Source of the DNA: Williamsia maris
GTDB lineage: Bacteria; Actinomycetota; Actinomycetes; Mycobacteriales; Mycobacteriaceae
DNA: 64,000 bases
Direction of reading: 5' to 3'
NCBI RefSeq assembly: GCF_024171815.1
Contig: NZ_JAMTCJ010000002.1
Location: 744,001 to 808,000, forward strand
Positions 1-15,545 of the stretch are shown in pieces (the first letter of the stretch is position 1; every line of letters begins with the position of its first letter). The notes under the pieces are model-generated. The model was not told the DNA's origin. It saw only the letters and a list, made by a program, of their open reading frames with translations, and made no database searches. A program made the translations under genes and the position numbers.

Positions 1-654
1 GAGGACTTCGAGGCCGCAGGCATCCCGTTCGGCACCCCCGGCGAGCGCCTGCGCCAGCTCGACGAGGCCCTGACCATCCTCGACGGCCTGATGCGCGGCC
101 AGGAGGTCACCTTCTCCGGCGAGTTCTACGACGTGAAGGGTGTCGTGGGCACCCCGCGACCGCGGCAGGGACCCCGGCCGCCGATCCTGGTCGGCGCGGG
201 CGGTCCGCGGATGCTCGAGCTCGCGGCGAAGCACGCCGACATCATCTCCATCGCCACCGGCAGCACCCCCGACGGCAAGCTGAAGCTCTCGGACATGACC
301 ATCGAGAAGACCATCGACCGCGTCGACCGCGTCCGTCGTGCCGCCGGCGACCGTTTCGACCAGATCGAACTCAACTGGACCATCGCGACGATCCTGGTCA
401 CCGACGACCGCGTCTCGACCGCGGAGATGGTGCTCGGTGCGATCGACAGCGGCTTCCCGCCGAACATGGCCAAGGACGCCGATCTGACCGTCGAGGACAT
501 CCTGGCCTCGCCGTACATCATGTGCGGCACGTTCGAGGAGATCGCCGAGCAGGTCCGTTCGGTGCGCGAGCGGACCGGGATGTCCTATGTCGGGGTGTTC
601 CCGACCCAGATGGACGCGTTCGCACCGATCATCCCGATCCTGCGAGGGGAATGA
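1..654 (+). CDS. LLM-class F420-dependent oxidoreductase, 3' part
   Basis: The frame is open from the first base, so the gene begins outside the window and only the last 217 codons are present. The visible part has features of the bacterial luciferase-like (LLM) family: a segment reading FSGEFYDVKG, followed by a proline-rich strand and the typical PPILVGAGGPRMLELAAKHAD motif of F420-binding TIM barrels. Family members in mycolic-acid bacteria use coenzyme F420 for hydride transfer, but the substrate cannot be told. No partner gene is close; fadD32 starts about 280 bp downstream and is probably a separate unit, since a GC hairpin lies between them. Family call is firm, function open. Confidence 0.8.
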   Translation, partial: EDFEAAGIPFGTPGERLRQLDEALTILDGLMRGQEVTFSGEFYDVKGVVGTPRPRQGPRPPILVGAGGPRMLELAAKHADIISIATGSTPDGKLKLSDMTIEKTIDRVDRVRRAAGDRFDQIELNWTIATILVTDDRVSTAEMVLGAIDSGFPPNMAKDADLTVEDILASPYIMCGTFEEIAEQVRSVRERTGMSYVGVFPTQMDAFAPIIPILRGE

Positions 655-937
655 ATGATCGTTGACCGAGGTAACCACCCGGCCCCGCACTTCGGGCCGT
701 TAGGATACTCAGAGTTTGTCCCACCATCGATGACGGCGGCCGCGGGGAACCGGACGTGTCGAGGGCAGGATTCTGCAAGGTGACGTACCGAGCAAGGCAC
801 GCTTGGGGGGCGGATCCGAGACCGGGTAGACATATCCGGTCGACGGATCCCGATCGTCGACGACGGTCGTCGAGCCGCCCAGTCGGAGCGACGAAGCGAA
901 TCGACGATCGGGGCTAGCAATGCCAACAGGAGTACGA
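655..937 (+). other. intergenic region upstream of fadD32
   Basis: This gap of about 280 bp holds a small hairpin (680-699, arms CGGCCC/GGGCCG), which may end the upstream transcript, and presumably the promoter of the mycolate genes. One weak sigma-70-like candidate is TTGGGG at 803-808 and TAGACA at 827-832 with an 18-bp spacer. No open frame with plausible coding character was seen. Confidence 0.3.
680..699 (+). terminator. possible weak hairpin terminator after the LLM gene
   Basis: Arms CGGCCC and GGGCCG pair perfectly around an 8-nt loop, 25 bp after the stop codon. There is no U-tract, which is common in GC-rich actinobacteria, so termination is only a possibility. Confidence 0.3.
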
Positions 938-2833
938 ATGAAGACCGCGTTTGACGAGTTCCTCGACGAGTCCGGGAATCTGCACTTCAGCGAAGAAGAC
1001 ACCCTGGTCGATTACGTCGAGCGCAATGTCCGCGAGAAGGCCGACACGTTGGCCTACCGCTTCATGGACTACAGCCGTGAGCGCGACGGTGAGGCGATCG
1101 AGCTCACCTGGGCCCAGTTCGGCAAGCGTCTGCGTGCCATCGCCGCGCGCCTGCAGCAGGTCACCAAACCCGGCGACCGCGTCGCGATCCTGGCCCCGCA
1201 GTCGCTCGAGTACGTCATCGGTTTCTTCGGCGCCCTGTACGCGGGCAACATCGCCGTGCCGCTGTTCTCCCCGGACGAGCCGGGTCACACCGACCGTCTG
1301 CACGCGGTACTCGGTGACTGCACGCCCAGCGCGATCCTGACCGCGACCAAGTCGGCCGAGGCCGTCCGTGACTTCTTCAAGCACCTGCCCGCCAAGGAAC
1401 GTCCCCGTGTGATCGCGGTCGACGCCGTGCCCGACTCGGTCGGCGAGACCTGGCGGCAGCCGGTGACCAAGCTGCACGACATCGCCTACCTGCAGTACAC
1501 CTCCGGCTCCACCCGGACCCCGGCAGGCGTGGAGATCACCTACGAGTCCGTCTCGGCGAACGCCCTGCAGATGATCGAGGCGATGAATCTGACCGACGCC
1601 TCGCGCGGCGTCACCTGGCTCCCGATGTTCCACGACATGGGCCTGCTGACCATCATCATCCCGGCGCTCGGCGGCAAGTACATCACCATCATGAGTCCGG
1701 CCGCGTTCGTCCGCAGGCCCGGCCGGTGGATCAACGAGCTCGCCGCACTCAGCGACGGCGCGGGCACCTTCGCCGCCGCGCCGAATTTCGCCTACGAGCA
1801 CGCCGCGGCCCGCGGTCTGCCCCGTGAGGGTGAGACCCTCGACCTGAGCAACGTCATCGGGCTGATCAACGGCAGCGAGCCGGTCACGGTCAGCTCCATG
1901 ACGAAGTTCAACGAGACGTTCGCGCCGTACGGTCTGGCCAAGACGGCGATCAAACCGTCCTACGGCATGGCCGAGGCGACGCTGTTCGTCTCCACCTCCA
2001 GGCGCGACACTCCGGCCAAGGTCATCTACGTCGACCGCGACGCCCTGAACGCCGGACGTTTCGAGGAGGTCGACGAGAACGCCCCGGGCGCCGTCGCGCA
2101 GGTCTCGTGCGGCCAGGTGTCGGTGAGCCAGTGGGCCGCGATCGTCGACTCCGAGAACGCCACCGAACGTCCCGACGGCCACGTCGGCGAGATCTGGCTC
2201 AACGGCATCAACCTCGGCCACGGCTACTGGGGCAACGAGGCCGAGACCAAGAACACCTTCCGCAACAGCCTGGTGAACCCGCTGGAGTCGGGCAGTCACT
2301 CCGCGGGGGCCCCGGACAACGACCGCTGGCTGCGGACCGGCGACTACGGCGTCTGGTACCAGGACGAGCTCTACGTGACCGGCCGCGTCAAGGACCTGGT
2401 CATCGTCGACGGCCGCAACCACTACCCGCAGGACCTGGAGTTCAGCGCGCAGGAGGCGAGCACGGCACTGCGCCCGGGCTTCGTCGCGGCGTTCGCGGTG
2501 CCCGCCAACCAGCTGCCCGCCGAGGTGTTCGAGTCGGCGGCGAGCGGCCTGAAGTTCGACGCGCACGACAGCTCCGAGCAGTTGGTGATCGTCGCCGAGC
2601 GCAACACCGGAAAGCGGGCCGATCCGCAGGAGGTCTCCGACACCGTCCGGGCGGCCGTCGCACAGCGTCATGGTGTGATGGTCCGAGACGTGCTGTTGGT
2701 CCCGGCCGGCTCCATCCCGCGTACCTCCAGCGGCAAGATCGCCCACACCGCATGCAAGAACGCCTACATCGACGGAACGCTGCGCGGCGGTCACACGCAG
2801 ACCGCGTTCCCCGATGCACCTGATGCCACGTAA
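938..2833 (+). CDS. fadD32: FadD32, long-chain fatty acyl-AMP ligase for mycolate synthesis
   Basis: Activates the meromycolic fatty acid as acyl-AMP and loads it onto the N-terminal ACP of Pks13. The protein matches M. tuberculosis FadD32 throughout by memory: an early [15 protein letters not shown] segment, the P-loop [12 protein letters not shown] near residues 184-195, [25 protein letters not shown], and the C-terminal [13 protein letters not shown] and PRTSSGKI motifs. An in-frame ATG exists at 920, but AGGAG at 928-932 lies inside that extension and sits 5 nt before the ATG at 938, so 938 is preferred (631 aa). pks13 follows after 14 bp, giving the conserved fadD32-pks13-accD4 order. 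Essential in mycobacteria; cytoplasmic. Confidence 0.97.
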   Translation: MKTAFDEFLDESGNLHFSEEDTLVDYVERNVREKADTLAYRFMDYSRERDGEAIELTWAQFGKRLRAIAARLQQVTKPGDRVAILAPQSLEYVIGFFGALYAGNIAVPLFSPDEPGHTDRLHAVLGDCTPSAILTATKSAEAVRDFFKHLPAKERPRVIAVDAVPDSVGETWRQPVTKLHDIAYLQYTSGSTRTPAGVEITYESVSANALQMIEAMNLTDASRGVTWLPMFHDMGLLTIIIPALGGKYITIMSPAAFVRRPGRWINELAALSDGAGTFAAAPNFAYEHAAARGLPREGETLDLSNVIGLINGSEPVTVSSMTKFNETFAPYGLAKTAIKPSYGMAEATLFVSTSRRDTPAKVIYVDRDALNAGRFEEVDENAPGAVAQVSCGQVSVSQWAAIVDSENATERPDGHVGEIWLNGINLGHGYWGNEAETKNTFRNSLVNPLESGSHSAGAPDNDRWLRTGDYGVWYQDELYVTGRVKDLVIVDGRNHYPQDLEFSAQEASTALRPGFVAAFAVPANQLPAEVFESAASGLKFDAHDSSEQLVIVAERNTGKRADPQEVSDTVRAAVAQRHGVMVRDVLLVPAGSIPRTSSGKIAHTACKNAYIDGTLRGGHTQTAFPDAPDAT

Positions 2834-2847
2834 CAGTCTGGATATCG

Positions 2848-8112
<5,265 letters not shown>

Positions 8113-8119
8113 GCACACA

Positions 8120-9670
8120 GTGACGAATACCACCGCGGGCAAGCTGGCCGACCTCCGAGAGAGGCTGGAGGCGTCCAAGGAACCCGGTGGCGAGAAGGCC
8201 ATCGCCAAACGTGCCGCGAAGGGGATCTGTTCTCCCCGTGAGCGGTTGGCGATGCTGTTCGATCCGGGCACGTTCGTCGAGATCGGTGCGCTGGCCAAGA
8301 TGCCCGGCACCGACTCCAGCGGGTACGGCGACGGAGTCGTGACCGGACACGGCCTCGTCAACGGCCGACCGGTCGCCGCGTTCAGCCACGACCAGACGGT
8401 CTTCGGCGGCACCGTCGGAGAGGTGTTCGGCCGCAAGGTGTCCGGGCTCATGGAGTGGGCCGGGAAGATCGGCTGCCCGATGGTGGGCATCAACGACTCG
8501 GCGGGCGCCCGTATCCAGGACGCCGTCACCTCACTGGCCTGGTACGCCGAGATGGGTCGGCGCAACGACCTGCTCTCCGGCCTCGCCCCGCAGGTGTCGA
8601 TCATCCTGGGCAAGTGCGCGGGCGGAGCGGTGTACACGCCCGCCAACACCGACATCCTGGTGGCGGTGAAGGATTCGAGCTACATGTTCGTCACCGGTCC
8701 CGACGTCATCAAGCAGACCACCGGCGAGGAGATCGACGCCGAGGATCTGGGCGGCGCCCACAACCAGGCGCGCTGGGGCAACATCCACCACATCGCCGAC
8801 ACCGAGGCCGACGTGTTCGCCTGGGTCCGTGACTATCTCGAGTACATGCCGTCGACCTGTCACGAGCAGCCGCCGGTGATCAACCCCGGCCTCGAGCCCG
8901 AGGTCACCGCCAACGACCTCAAGCTCGACAACTTCATGCCCGACAACGACAACGCCGGGTACGACATGCACGACATCCTCATCAACATCTTCGACGACGG
9001 CGCGTTCCACGAGGTGTCGGAGATCTTCGCGCCCAACATCATCACCGGTTTCGCCCGCGTCGACGGTCACTCCGTCGGGGTCGTCGCCAACCAGCCCAAC
9101 GTGATGGCCGGCGTGCTCGACACCGACAGCTCGGAGAAGGCGACCCGGTTCGTCCGCATCTGCAACGCCTTCAACATCCCGCTGGTGTTCCTGGTCGACA
9201 CCCCGGGCATCCTGCCGGGCGTCGTCGAGGAGTCCAAGGGCACCATCCGGCGGTCCGGCAAGTTCCTGTTCGCCTACGTCGAGGCCGACGTGCCGAAGGT
9301 GACCGTCGTCCTGCGTAAGGCCTACGGCGGCGCGTACGCGACCATGGGCTGCAAGCAGCTCGGGTGCGACATCAACTTCGCCTGGCCCACGGCGAAGATC
9401 GCCGTGATGGGAGCCGAGTCGGCGGCCGCCGTGCTGACCCGCAGGCAGACCGAGAACGCAACACCGCAGGAGGCGGACAAGATCCGCACCGACTTCATCA
9501 ACTTCTACAACACGATGATGGCGACGCCGTACCTCGCGGCCGAGCGCGGATACATCGACGCGGTGATCGAGCCGTCGTCGACGCGCCTGCACCTGCGCAA
9601 GGCGCTCGCGCAACTGCGGGACAAGAACGTCCACCGCACCCCGCGCAAGCACCTGCTGATCCCGGTGTAG
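8120..9670 (+). CDS. accD4: AccD4, acyl-CoA carboxylase beta subunit (carboxyltransferase)
   Basis: Beta (carboxyltransferase) subunit of the long-chain acyl-CoA carboxylase that makes the carboxyacyl extender unit for Pks13, working with AccA3 and AccD5/AccE encoded elsewhere. The 516-aa protein contains the crotonase-fold motifs [34 protein letters not shown] and, in the C-terminal half, VDTPGILPG and [12 protein letters not shown], which bind the CoA and biotin moieties. GTG at 8120 gives [18 protein letters not shown], the known N-terminus type, and lies 7 bp after the pks13 stop; a longer frame would overlap pks13 and is not supported. Last gene of the mycolate trio. Confidence 0.96.
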   Translation: MTNTTAGKLADLRERLEASKEPGGEKAIAKRAAKGICSPRERLAMLFDPGTFVEIGALAKMPGTDSSGYGDGVVTGHGLVNGRPVAAFSHDQTVFGGTVGEVFGRKVSGLMEWAGKIGCPMVGINDSAGARIQDAVTSLAWYAEMGRRNDLLSGLAPQVSIILGKCAGGAVYTPANTDILVAVKDSSYMFVTGPDVIKQTTGEEIDAEDLGGAHNQARWGNIHHIADTEADVFAWVRDYLEYMPSTCHEQPPVINPGLEPEVTANDLKLDNFMPDNDNAGYDMHDILINIFDDGAFHEVSEIFAPNIITGFARVDGHSVGVVANQPNVMAGVLDTDSSEKATRFVRICNAFNIPLVFLVDTPGILPGVVEESKGTIRRSGKFLFAYVEADVPKVTVVLRKAYGGAYATMGCKQLGCDINFAWPTAKIAVMGAESAAAVLTRRQTENATPQEADKIRTDFINFYNTMMATPYLAAERGYIDAVIEPSSTRLHLRKALAQLRDKNVHRTPRKHLLIPV

Positions 9671-9859
9671 TCGGGGGCGTGCGGCCCTCGGGCCTGCGTC
9701 GATCGGGAAGATATTACGAAACCGGGACCGATGTCACCGATGCGTGTTCGTGAGCGGTTCGACGCACTACTGTGATTTCGGATCGACAATCAGTGTCGAC
9801 CTGTGGCCAGCGATTCTTGATTTGCGTCGGTTGCATCATGCCACGTCGGGGAGTCCCTT

Positions 9860-10774
9860 TTGTTCGACAAGACGTTCATCAGCAACGCCATCGCCCGTAG
9901 TTCCGAGAGCGCCCTGGACCGCCGCCGCTTCATGCGCGCGGCCGCGATCACCGGTGTCGGTGTCGGTGTCGGCGGGGCTGTCGCCGCAGGCGCTGGTGCC
10001 GCGGACGCCGCGCCGATCAGCGACGGTGCGATCCTCAACTTCGCCCTCAACCTCGAGTACCTCGAGGCCGAGTTCTATCAGCGCGCCGTCAACGGCGTCG
10101 GCCTGCCCGGCAACCTGCTCGGCGGCAAGGGCCGTCCCGGTGGCGTCAAGGGTGGCCGCAAGGTCAACTTCACCTCGCCGGCCGTCCGCGCGTACGCCAA
10201 GGAGATCGCGGCCGACGAACTCGACCACGTCGCCTTCCTGCGCAAGGCGCTCGGTGGCGCGGCGGTCGCCCGCCCGGCCATCGATCTCGACGCCAGCTTC
10301 ACCGCCGCGGCCAAGGCCGCCGGCCTGATCAGTGGCAACCAGAAGTTCGACGTGTTCGCCAACGAGAACAACTTCCTGTTGGGCGCGTTCATCTTCGAGG
10401 ACGTGGGCGTCACGGCCTACAAGGGTGCTGCCCCGCTGGTGCAGAACAAGACCTACCTCGCCGCCGCCGCGGGCATCCTCGCGGTCGAGGCGTACCACGC
10501 AGGCATCGTGCGCTCCAGCCTGTACAACAAGGGTCTGATCAAGGAGGCCAACGCGATCTCGAACGCGCGTGACAGCCTCGACGGTGGCTCGGATCTGGAC
10601 CAGGGCATCACGCTGGGCGGTGCGGCGAACCTGGTGCCGACCGACGGCAACGCGATCGCCTACGGACGTACCCCGGGACAGGTGCTCAACATCGTGTACC
10701 TCAACCCCAAGAAGGTCTCTGCCGGCGGTTTCTACCCCGCGGGCGTCAACGGTTCGCTGCGCACCAGCGGCTAG
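9860..10774 (+). CDS. Tat-exported ferritin-like (Ferritin_2) protein, TTG start
   Basis: A 304-aa protein with a twin-arginine signal (DRRRFMRAA near residues 21-29), a glycine/valine-rich hydrophobic core and an Ala-rich cleavage region ending near residue 50, so it is exported folded. The mature part looks like the ferritin-like four-helix PF13668 family: [39 protein letters not shown] and [11 protein letters not shown] supply the repeated Glu/His pattern of such bundles. GGGGAG at 9848-9853 is 6 nt before a TTG, which decides the unusual start. A strong terminator follows. Metal binding and function are inferred; role unknown, possibly oxidative or envelope stress. Confidence 0.85.
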   Translation: MFDKTFISNAIARSSESALDRRRFMRAAAITGVGVGVGGAVAAGAGAADAAPISDGAILNFALNLEYLEAEFYQRAVNGVGLPGNLLGGKGRPGGVKGGRKVNFTSPAVRAYAKEIAADELDHVAFLRKALGGAAVARPAIDLDASFTAAAKAAGLISGNQKFDVFANENNFLLGAFIFEDVGVTAYKGAAPLVQNKTYLAAAAGILAVEAYHAGIVRSSLYNKGLIKEANAISNARDSLDGGSDLDQGITLGGAANLVPTDGNAIAYGRTPGQVLNIVYLNPKKVSAGGFYPAGVNGSLRTSG

Positions 10775-10793
10775 CCACCGGCCCGCACCGACC

Positions 10794-10829
10794 TCGACCC
10801 CGGATCAGCCGCCATCGATCCGGGGTCGA
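10794..10829 (+). terminator. hairpin terminator after ferritin-like gene
   Basis: Perfect 13-bp arms (TCGACCCCGGATC and its complement) around a 10-nt loop begin 20 bp after the stop codon. This very stable GC stem is a convincing intrinsic terminator separating the gene from dipZ. Confidence 0.8.
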
Positions 10830-10893
10830 TCGGTGTCCGGCGGATGATGGTGACAATGACCGACCGCTCCACGCCCCACCACGAACGGACTCC

Positions 10894-12654
10894 ATGGGAA
10901 CCCTCGCGCTGATCGGACTGCTCGGTGGGCTGATCACCGGCATCTCGCCCTGCATCCTGCCGGTGTTGCCGGTCATCTTCTTCTCGGGGACCACCGCGCC
11001 CGACGCCGCACCCGGCCCGGCCGGGACCGGTGCACGCACGCCGGGCCGGGTGGCCGTCGACGAGCGACCACCCCGGACCGCATCGCGGCTCACGCTGCGC
11101 CCGTTCCTCGTCATCGCCGGGCTGGTGGTGTCGTTCGCGACGTTCACCCTGATCGGGTCGGCGTTGCTGTCCCTGCTCGGCCTACCGCAGGATGCGCTGC
11201 GCTGGATCGGACTCGTCGCCCTGGTCCTCATCGGGGTCGGACTGATCGTCCCCCGCTTCGAGCGGATCCTCGAACGGCCGTTCGCCCTCATCCCGCAACG
11301 CCGGGTCGGCGGTGACCGCAGCGGATTCCTGTTGGGTCTCGCTATCGGCGTGGTCTACGTCCCGTGCGCGGGTCCGGTCCTCGCCGCGATCGTGGTCGCC
11401 GGTGCCACCGGGGACATCGGGTGGCGGACGGTGGTGTTGACGGTGTGCTTCGCGGTCGGTGCGGCCGTCCCGCTGTTGATCTTCGCCCTGGCCGGGCAGC
11501 AGATATCCCAACGCATCAGCGCTTTCCGTGAACGTCAACGGGCCGTGCGGATCGTCAGCGGTGTCGCGATGATCCTGCTCGCCGTCGCGTTGGTGTTCAA
11601 CATCCCGCAGGTCCTGCAGCGGGCGATCCCCGACTATACGACCGGGTTGCAGGACGAGGTCGCCGATCCGGGTGACATCCAGAATCGGCTCGACACCGCG
11701 GGCACCGGGCAGGACGCCGAGATCACCAACTGCACCGACGGCGCCGAACAGCTGCAGAGCTGCGGGACCGCACCGGACATCGCGGGGATCTCGAGCTGGT
11801 TCAACACCCCCGGCGACCGGGGTATCGACCTGAAGTCGTTGCGCGGCAAAGTCGTCCTCATCGACTTCTGGGCGTACTCCTGCATCAACTGCCAACGCTC
11901 CATCCCGCACACCGTGACGTGGAACGACAAGTACAAAAACCTCGGGCTGCAGGTCATCGGCGTGCACTCCCCGGAGTACGCGTTCGAGAAGGTGCGCGGC
12001 AACGTGATGTCGGGGGCGAAAGGCCTCGGCATCACCTACCCGGTTGCGCTCGACAACAAGCTGGCGACCTGGACGAACTTCGCCAACCAGTACTGGCCCG
12101 CCGAGTACCTGATCGATTCCGACGGGACGGTTCGCCACGTGAAGTTCGGCGAGGGTGACTACAACGTCACCGAGAGCCTGATCCGCAAGCTGCTGCAGAA
12201 GGCGAATCCCGCCGTCACGCTGCCGAAGTCCTCGAACGACCTCGACACCACGCCGCAGCAGGGGGTGACACGGGAGACCTACCTGGGTGCCACGCGCGCC
12301 GCCAACTACGAGGGTGTTCCCGAATTACGCTCTGGTGAGCGCGATTACACGGTGCCGGACCGTCAGGACGCCGACACCTTCGCGTTGCGGGGGCGATGGG
12401 ATGCCGACGACGAGGGCATCACGGCCACGACGTCGCAGAGTTCGATCGTCCTGAACTACCACGCACGGAAGGTCTACCTGGTCGTCGGCGGGCAGGGGAC
12501 GGTCACCGTGACCGAGAACGGCCGCAGCCGTGAGATCCCGATCGGTGGTGCGCCCACGCTCTACCCGGTGCACGACGGGCAGAGCAGCGATCCCGCGACG
12601 CTCGATCTCCGGTTCAGCCCGGGCCTGAAGGGCTACTCGTTCACCTTCGGCTGA
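10894..12654 (+). CDS. dipZ: DipZ-like CcdA/thioredoxin fusion, thiol-disulfide transfer across membrane
   Basis: Moves reducing equivalents from cytoplasmic thioredoxin to the outer face of the membrane. The 586-aa protein has an N-terminal CcdA/DsbD-type membrane domain (to about residue 245; Cys20 in GISPC and Cys158 in YVPCAGP are the paired redox cysteines), a thioredoxin-like domain with CINC (Cys330, Cys333) in [11 protein letters not shown], and a C-terminal beta-rich domain from about residue 460, as in mycobacterial DipZ (Rv2874). It is shorter than the roughly 695-aa M. tuberculosis protein. Its 3' end overlaps the convergent M24 peptidase gene by 22 bp. Confidence 0.9.
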   Translation: MGTLALIGLLGGLITGISPCILPVLPVIFFSGTTAPDAAPGPAGTGARTPGRVAVDERPPRTASRLTLRPFLVIAGLVVSFATFTLIGSALLSLLGLPQDALRWIGLVALVLIGVGLIVPRFERILERPFALIPQRRVGGDRSGFLLGLAIGVVYVPCAGPVLAAIVVAGATGDIGWRTVVLTVCFAVGAAVPLLIFALAGQQISQRISAFRERQRAVRIVSGVAMILLAVALVFNIPQVLQRAIPDYTTGLQDEVADPGDIQNRLDTAGTGQDAEITNCTDGAEQLQSCGTAPDIAGISSWFNTPGDRGIDLKSLRGKVVLIDFWAYSCINCQRSIPHTVTWNDKYKNLGLQVIGVHSPEYAFEKVRGNVMSGAKGLGITYPVALDNKLATWTNFANQYWPAEYLIDSDGTVRHVKFGEGDYNVTESLIRKLLQKANPAVTLPKSSNDLDTTPQQGVTRETYLGATRAANYEGVPELRSGERDYTVPDRQDADTFALRGRWDADDEGITATTSQSSIVLNYHARKVYLVVGGQGTVTVTENGRSREIPIGGAPTLYPVHDGQSSDPATLDLRFSPGLKGYSFTFG

Positions 12655-13352
12655 CCGAGGTCGAGCAGTTCCTCATGGAAGCCGCTGATGCCCCGCTCCC
12701 GGTCGACGAGATGGATCTCGAGGATCCAATGACACTGTCGTCCCAGGCTGTCGAGGCGACGCATCGGTTGGTCGCTGCCGGGCGCGACGTACGAGGCGAT
12801 CTTGTCGTCGGCGATCTTCTCGTGCGGGAACTCGCCGATGAGGTGCCCGGCGATCTCGCCGCCGAACTCCCAGCCGGCGTCCTCGGCGAGCGAGACGACG
12901 TGTGCGTAGAGCTGCTCCCCGGTGATGTCGGGGTGCGCGTCGAAGTACGCGCGGCCGGCGTCGAAGACCGCTGGAAGGCTTTCGCGTAGGCGGAGTTTGA
13001 CCGGATCGGATCCGAGCACCCAGGTGCGACCGAAGTCGGCCTCCCAGTCGTCGAACAGCGGACCGAAATCGCAGAACACGATGTCGTCGTCGGAGAGCAG
13101 GCGGTCGGCGGGGTTCTCCTGGTACGGCTGCAGGGTGTTGACGCCGCCGCGGACGATCCGCTTGTGCCAGAAGCGCGACACGCCGAACATCTCGGCCGCC
13201 AGATCGCGGACCTCGTTGCTGACCTCCTTCTCGGAGGCGCCGGGACGGATCAGCCCGCGCTCGTCGATCGCGGCGAACAGGGCGACGGCCTTGGCCTGGG
13301 CGTCGAGGAGTTCGGAGACCCGGGTCGGCTCGTCGATCATGTTGTCGGACAT
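12633..13352 (-). CDS. M24-family metallopeptidase (aminopeptidase P-like fold)
   Basis: A 239-aa protein with only the pita-bread catalytic fold of the M24 family and no N-terminal creatinase domain. Visible ligand-type segments are [20 protein letters not shown] (two Asp typical of the metal site), [12 protein letters not shown] (His) and [13 protein letters not shown] (Glu). Sequence is far from methionine aminopeptidase, so a dipeptidase or a non-peptidase relative is possible. It lies 9 bp after the preceding membrane-protein gene on the same strand and may be its operon tail. Substrate unknown; cytoplasmic (no signal peptide). Confidence 0.75.
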   Translation of the reverse strand: MSDNMIDEPTRVSELLDAQAKAVALFAAIDERGLIRPGASEKEVSNEVRDLAAEMFGVSRFWHKRIVRGGVNTLQPYQENPADRLLSDDDIVFCDFGPLFDDWEADFGRTWVLGSDPVKLRLRESLPAVFDAGRAYFDAHPDITGEQLYAHVVSLAEDAGWEFGGEIAGHLIGEFPHEKIADDKIASYVAPGSDQPMRRLDSLGRQCHWILEIHLVDRERGISGFHEELLDLGQPKVNE

Positions 13353-13361
13353 GGCTCGAAC

Positions 13362-13835
13362 CTAGTGGTCGGAGTGCTCCGGCCGCGACCCCTCGGCGAG
13401 CTCGTCGGCTGTGGGGGCATGGCGGTTCCGGACGACCAAGACGATGACCAGGGCCCAGATCACGAGCAGGGCGATGGTCAGACCGAGCCCGTAGGGGCGG
13501 TCGATGATGGTCTGGTTCTCCTCGTTGCCGGGCGCCATCTTGGACTGCGGCCGTGGGTACATGACGGGGAACGCGAGCAGCAGCAGGAGCAGCGTCGCCG
13601 ACGCCCCGGCGAGAACCGGCGGCCACCATCGCTGCGGGAGGATCGTCTTCACCCCGTGGCCTGCGGCGATGCACGCCGGCGCGAAGATGGCGTCGTGGGC
13701 GATGAGTCCGCCGATGAGCCACACCACGATCGAGGTCTTGTCGGCGGTGGTCATGTCCCACATCAGCGACAGCCCGTACCAGCCGATGGGCAGCGCCGCG
13801 AGGATCAGGACGAGACGTATGGCGCGGACGGTCAT
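13362..13835 (-). CDS. small polytopic membrane protein of molybdo-cytochrome module
   Basis: Predicted 157 aa with about four hydrophobic helices (starting VRAIRLVLILAALPIGWYG). I do not recognise a named family. ATG at 13835 overlaps the stop of the molybdopterin gene by 4 bp (ATGA), which fixes the start and implies translational coupling. It probably serves as a membrane accessory or anchor for the neighbouring molybdoenzyme and cytochrome b, but that is inferred from position only. The tail is charged and His/Glu rich. Confidence 0.75.
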   Translation of the reverse strand: MTVRAIRLVLILAALPIGWYGLSLMWDMTTADKTSIVVWLIGGLIAHDAIFAPACIAAGHGVKTILPQRWWPPVLAGASATLLLLLLAFPVMYPRPQSKMAPGNEENQTIIDRPYGLGLTIALLVIWALVIVLVVRNRHAPTADELAEGSRPEHSDH

Positions 13836-14533
13836 GTGATCTCGATCCGGGTCAGCCACTTGGTCTGCAGGACGCCCGGCCGGTTGGGGGTGATCAGGCG
13901 ACACGGGAAACCGTGGTCGATCGTGAGGGTCTCGCCGTGCAGTTCCAGGGCGACGAGGGAGGACGGGTTCCGCGCGAAATTGGCGGGCAGGACGCTGACG
14001 CCGTAAAGGCCGCGCTCCAGCGACACGAAGCGGACGTCACGGCTGGTGTCGCCGCCGACCATCTCGACCAGGTCGCGCACCCGAACCCCGCGCCACGTGC
14101 CCTGCGCGCTCCATCCCTCGACACAGGCGATCGGGAGATCGCTGTCGTGTTGGGGTAGCTGCCGCAGCTGGTCGAGGGTCAGCTCCATGGTCTTCCCGTT
14201 CGCGGCGAGGGTGAGTGTGTAGTCCGGTGCGCTCGCACTGTCGACGACGCCGGCCGCCGCAGCCGTGCGGTTGATCGGGACCCCCTGCGGCCCCTCCCCG
14301 GAGCGCGGGGCGAGGAAGGAGATCCAGCGCAGGAACGGGACGGTCTGCCCCGCGAACGCCAACACCGCGAGACCTGCGGCGACGAATGCGCCTCGCAGGA
14401 TCGCCCGCCGGGACACCCCTCGGTGCATCCGCGCAGCGCCGGGATCGACGAACGGCGCGTACTCCGGCGGCGGTGGATCGCGGGGGACGGCCCGCTCGGT
14501 GGGCGCGTTCTCGTCCGCCGGTGTGTCGCTCAC
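13832..14533 (-). CDS. sulfite-oxidase-type molybdopterin oxidoreductase, Tat-linked
   Basis: A 233-aa protein with a twin-arginine motif (SRRAILRG, residues 41-48) before a hydrophobic helix, then a single SUOX/YedY-type molybdopterin domain. Cys137 in IACVEGWSAQ is the expected molybdenum ligand, followed by TWRGVRVRDLVEMVGG and the C-terminal RLITPNRPGVLQTKWL region. It is likely anchored outside the membrane and takes electrons from the cytochrome b encoded just upstream (4-bp GTGA overlap at 14530-14533). The GTG start at 14533 follows from this overlap; the frame stays open further upstream, but inside the cytochrome gene. Substrate unknown; MsrP-like sulfoxide reduction is one option. 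Confidence 0.88.
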   Translation of the reverse strand: MSDTPADENAPTERAVPRDPPPPEYAPFVDPGAARMHRGVSRRAILRGAFVAAGLAVLAFAGQTVPFLRWISFLAPRSGEGPQGVPINRTAAAAGVVDSASAPDYTLTLAANGKTMELTLDQLRQLPQHDSDLPIACVEGWSAQGTWRGVRVRDLVEMVGGDTSRDVRFVSLERGLYGVSVLPANFARNPSSLVALELHGETLTIDHGFPCRLITPNRPGVLQTKWLTRIEIT

Positions 14534-15396
14534 CCGGTCACCTCCTCGGAGGGGGCCTCGGTGGCCTCGGTCTCCTTCGCGACGGGGTGGTTGTGGATCT
14601 TGTCGGTGGATTCCAGAGGGCTCGTGAAGGCGGCCTGGATGATCGGCAGCTTGACCGCGATGTGCACCATCAGCGCGGCGACGATCACGTAGGACATCGC
14701 GTAATGCGTTGTGGTGAAGAAGAATTTCCACGGATAGAACTGCGCGGTGTTCATCAGTCCGGTGAACAGCTGGAAGATCATCGAGCTGACGAGGACGGCG
14801 ATGGACAGGCGCTCCAGTGCGCGGAGCGGTGTGCCGATCACCGGTCGCGCGAACAGCTTCGGGTAGACGAGTTGCAGCTTGATCAGGAGCAGCGGGATGG
14901 CGACGGTTCCGGTGATCACGTGGAGACCCTGGCTGAACCGGTAGAGCCACGGCGGGTCCGACGGGAAGTAGAACCAACTCGGCGGGTGCTGGATCCAGTG
15001 GCTCAGCAGCCCCGTCGCGAAGCAGATGGCGACGCAGATGCCGAGCATCAGGCCGACGCGTGCGGTGATGCGCGGGCTGCGCGAGGTGGTGTCGTGGTCG
15101 GGGGTGCGGGCCTCGGTGAATCCGATGGCGAGGAGTACACCGACGAGTTCGCGAATACGTCCGCCGTTGTCAGTACGCCGCGCGACGGGGACCTCGCTGA
15201 CGGTCACGCCCATGATCCGGCGGGCGAGTCGGGTTCCGGCACCGACCGGGTCGCGGCCTCGGCCGGACGTCGGGTGCGCGCTCACGCCTGCTGTCTCGTC
15301 CGAGGCGGATTCGGTGCCCTCGTCATCGCGCGGCGGGACCACGGGGGTCTCGTCCGGACGGTCGGGGGGCGTTGTGGTCACACCCCATATTCGCAC
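14530..15396 (-). CDS. cytochrome b561-like membrane protein
   Basis: A 288-aa protein with a disordered acidic N-terminal third and four to five transmembrane helices from about residue 110. His residues within or near the helices (LLSHWIQHPP, GLHVITGTVAIP, TTHYAMSYV, MVHIAVKLP) fit haem b coordination in the b561/DUF4405 superfamily. It probably passes quinol electrons to the molybdoprotein encoded next. The N-terminus is uncertain: GTG at 15381 is an in-frame alternative to ATG 15396. Together with the next two genes it forms a coupled membrane redox unit. Confidence 0.8.
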   Translation of the reverse strand: MRIWGVTTTPPDRPDETPVVPPRDDEGTESASDETAGVSAHPTSGRGRDPVGAGTRLARRIMGVTVSEVPVARRTDNGGRIRELVGVLLAIGFTEARTPDHDTTSRSPRITARVGLMLGICVAICFATGLLSHWIQHPPSWFYFPSDPPWLYRFSQGLHVITGTVAIPLLLIKLQLVYPKLFARPVIGTPLRALERLSIAVLVSSMIFQLFTGLMNTAQFYPWKFFFTTTHYAMSYVIVAALMVHIAVKLPIIQAAFTSPLESTDKIHNHPVAKETEATEAPSEEVTG

Positions 15397-15545
15397 CGAG
15401 TGCGTGTGCGGCTTGGTGTAACGATGGGACCTGGCCGTTTGTCAGTATTCGGACACATTTGAAGCGTGCAGCCCGGTGTCGCATACGCGGAACGATCGGG
15501 CGATGAGGCGCGCGCATGCTGATGCGAGAGACATCTGTGTCCGCG

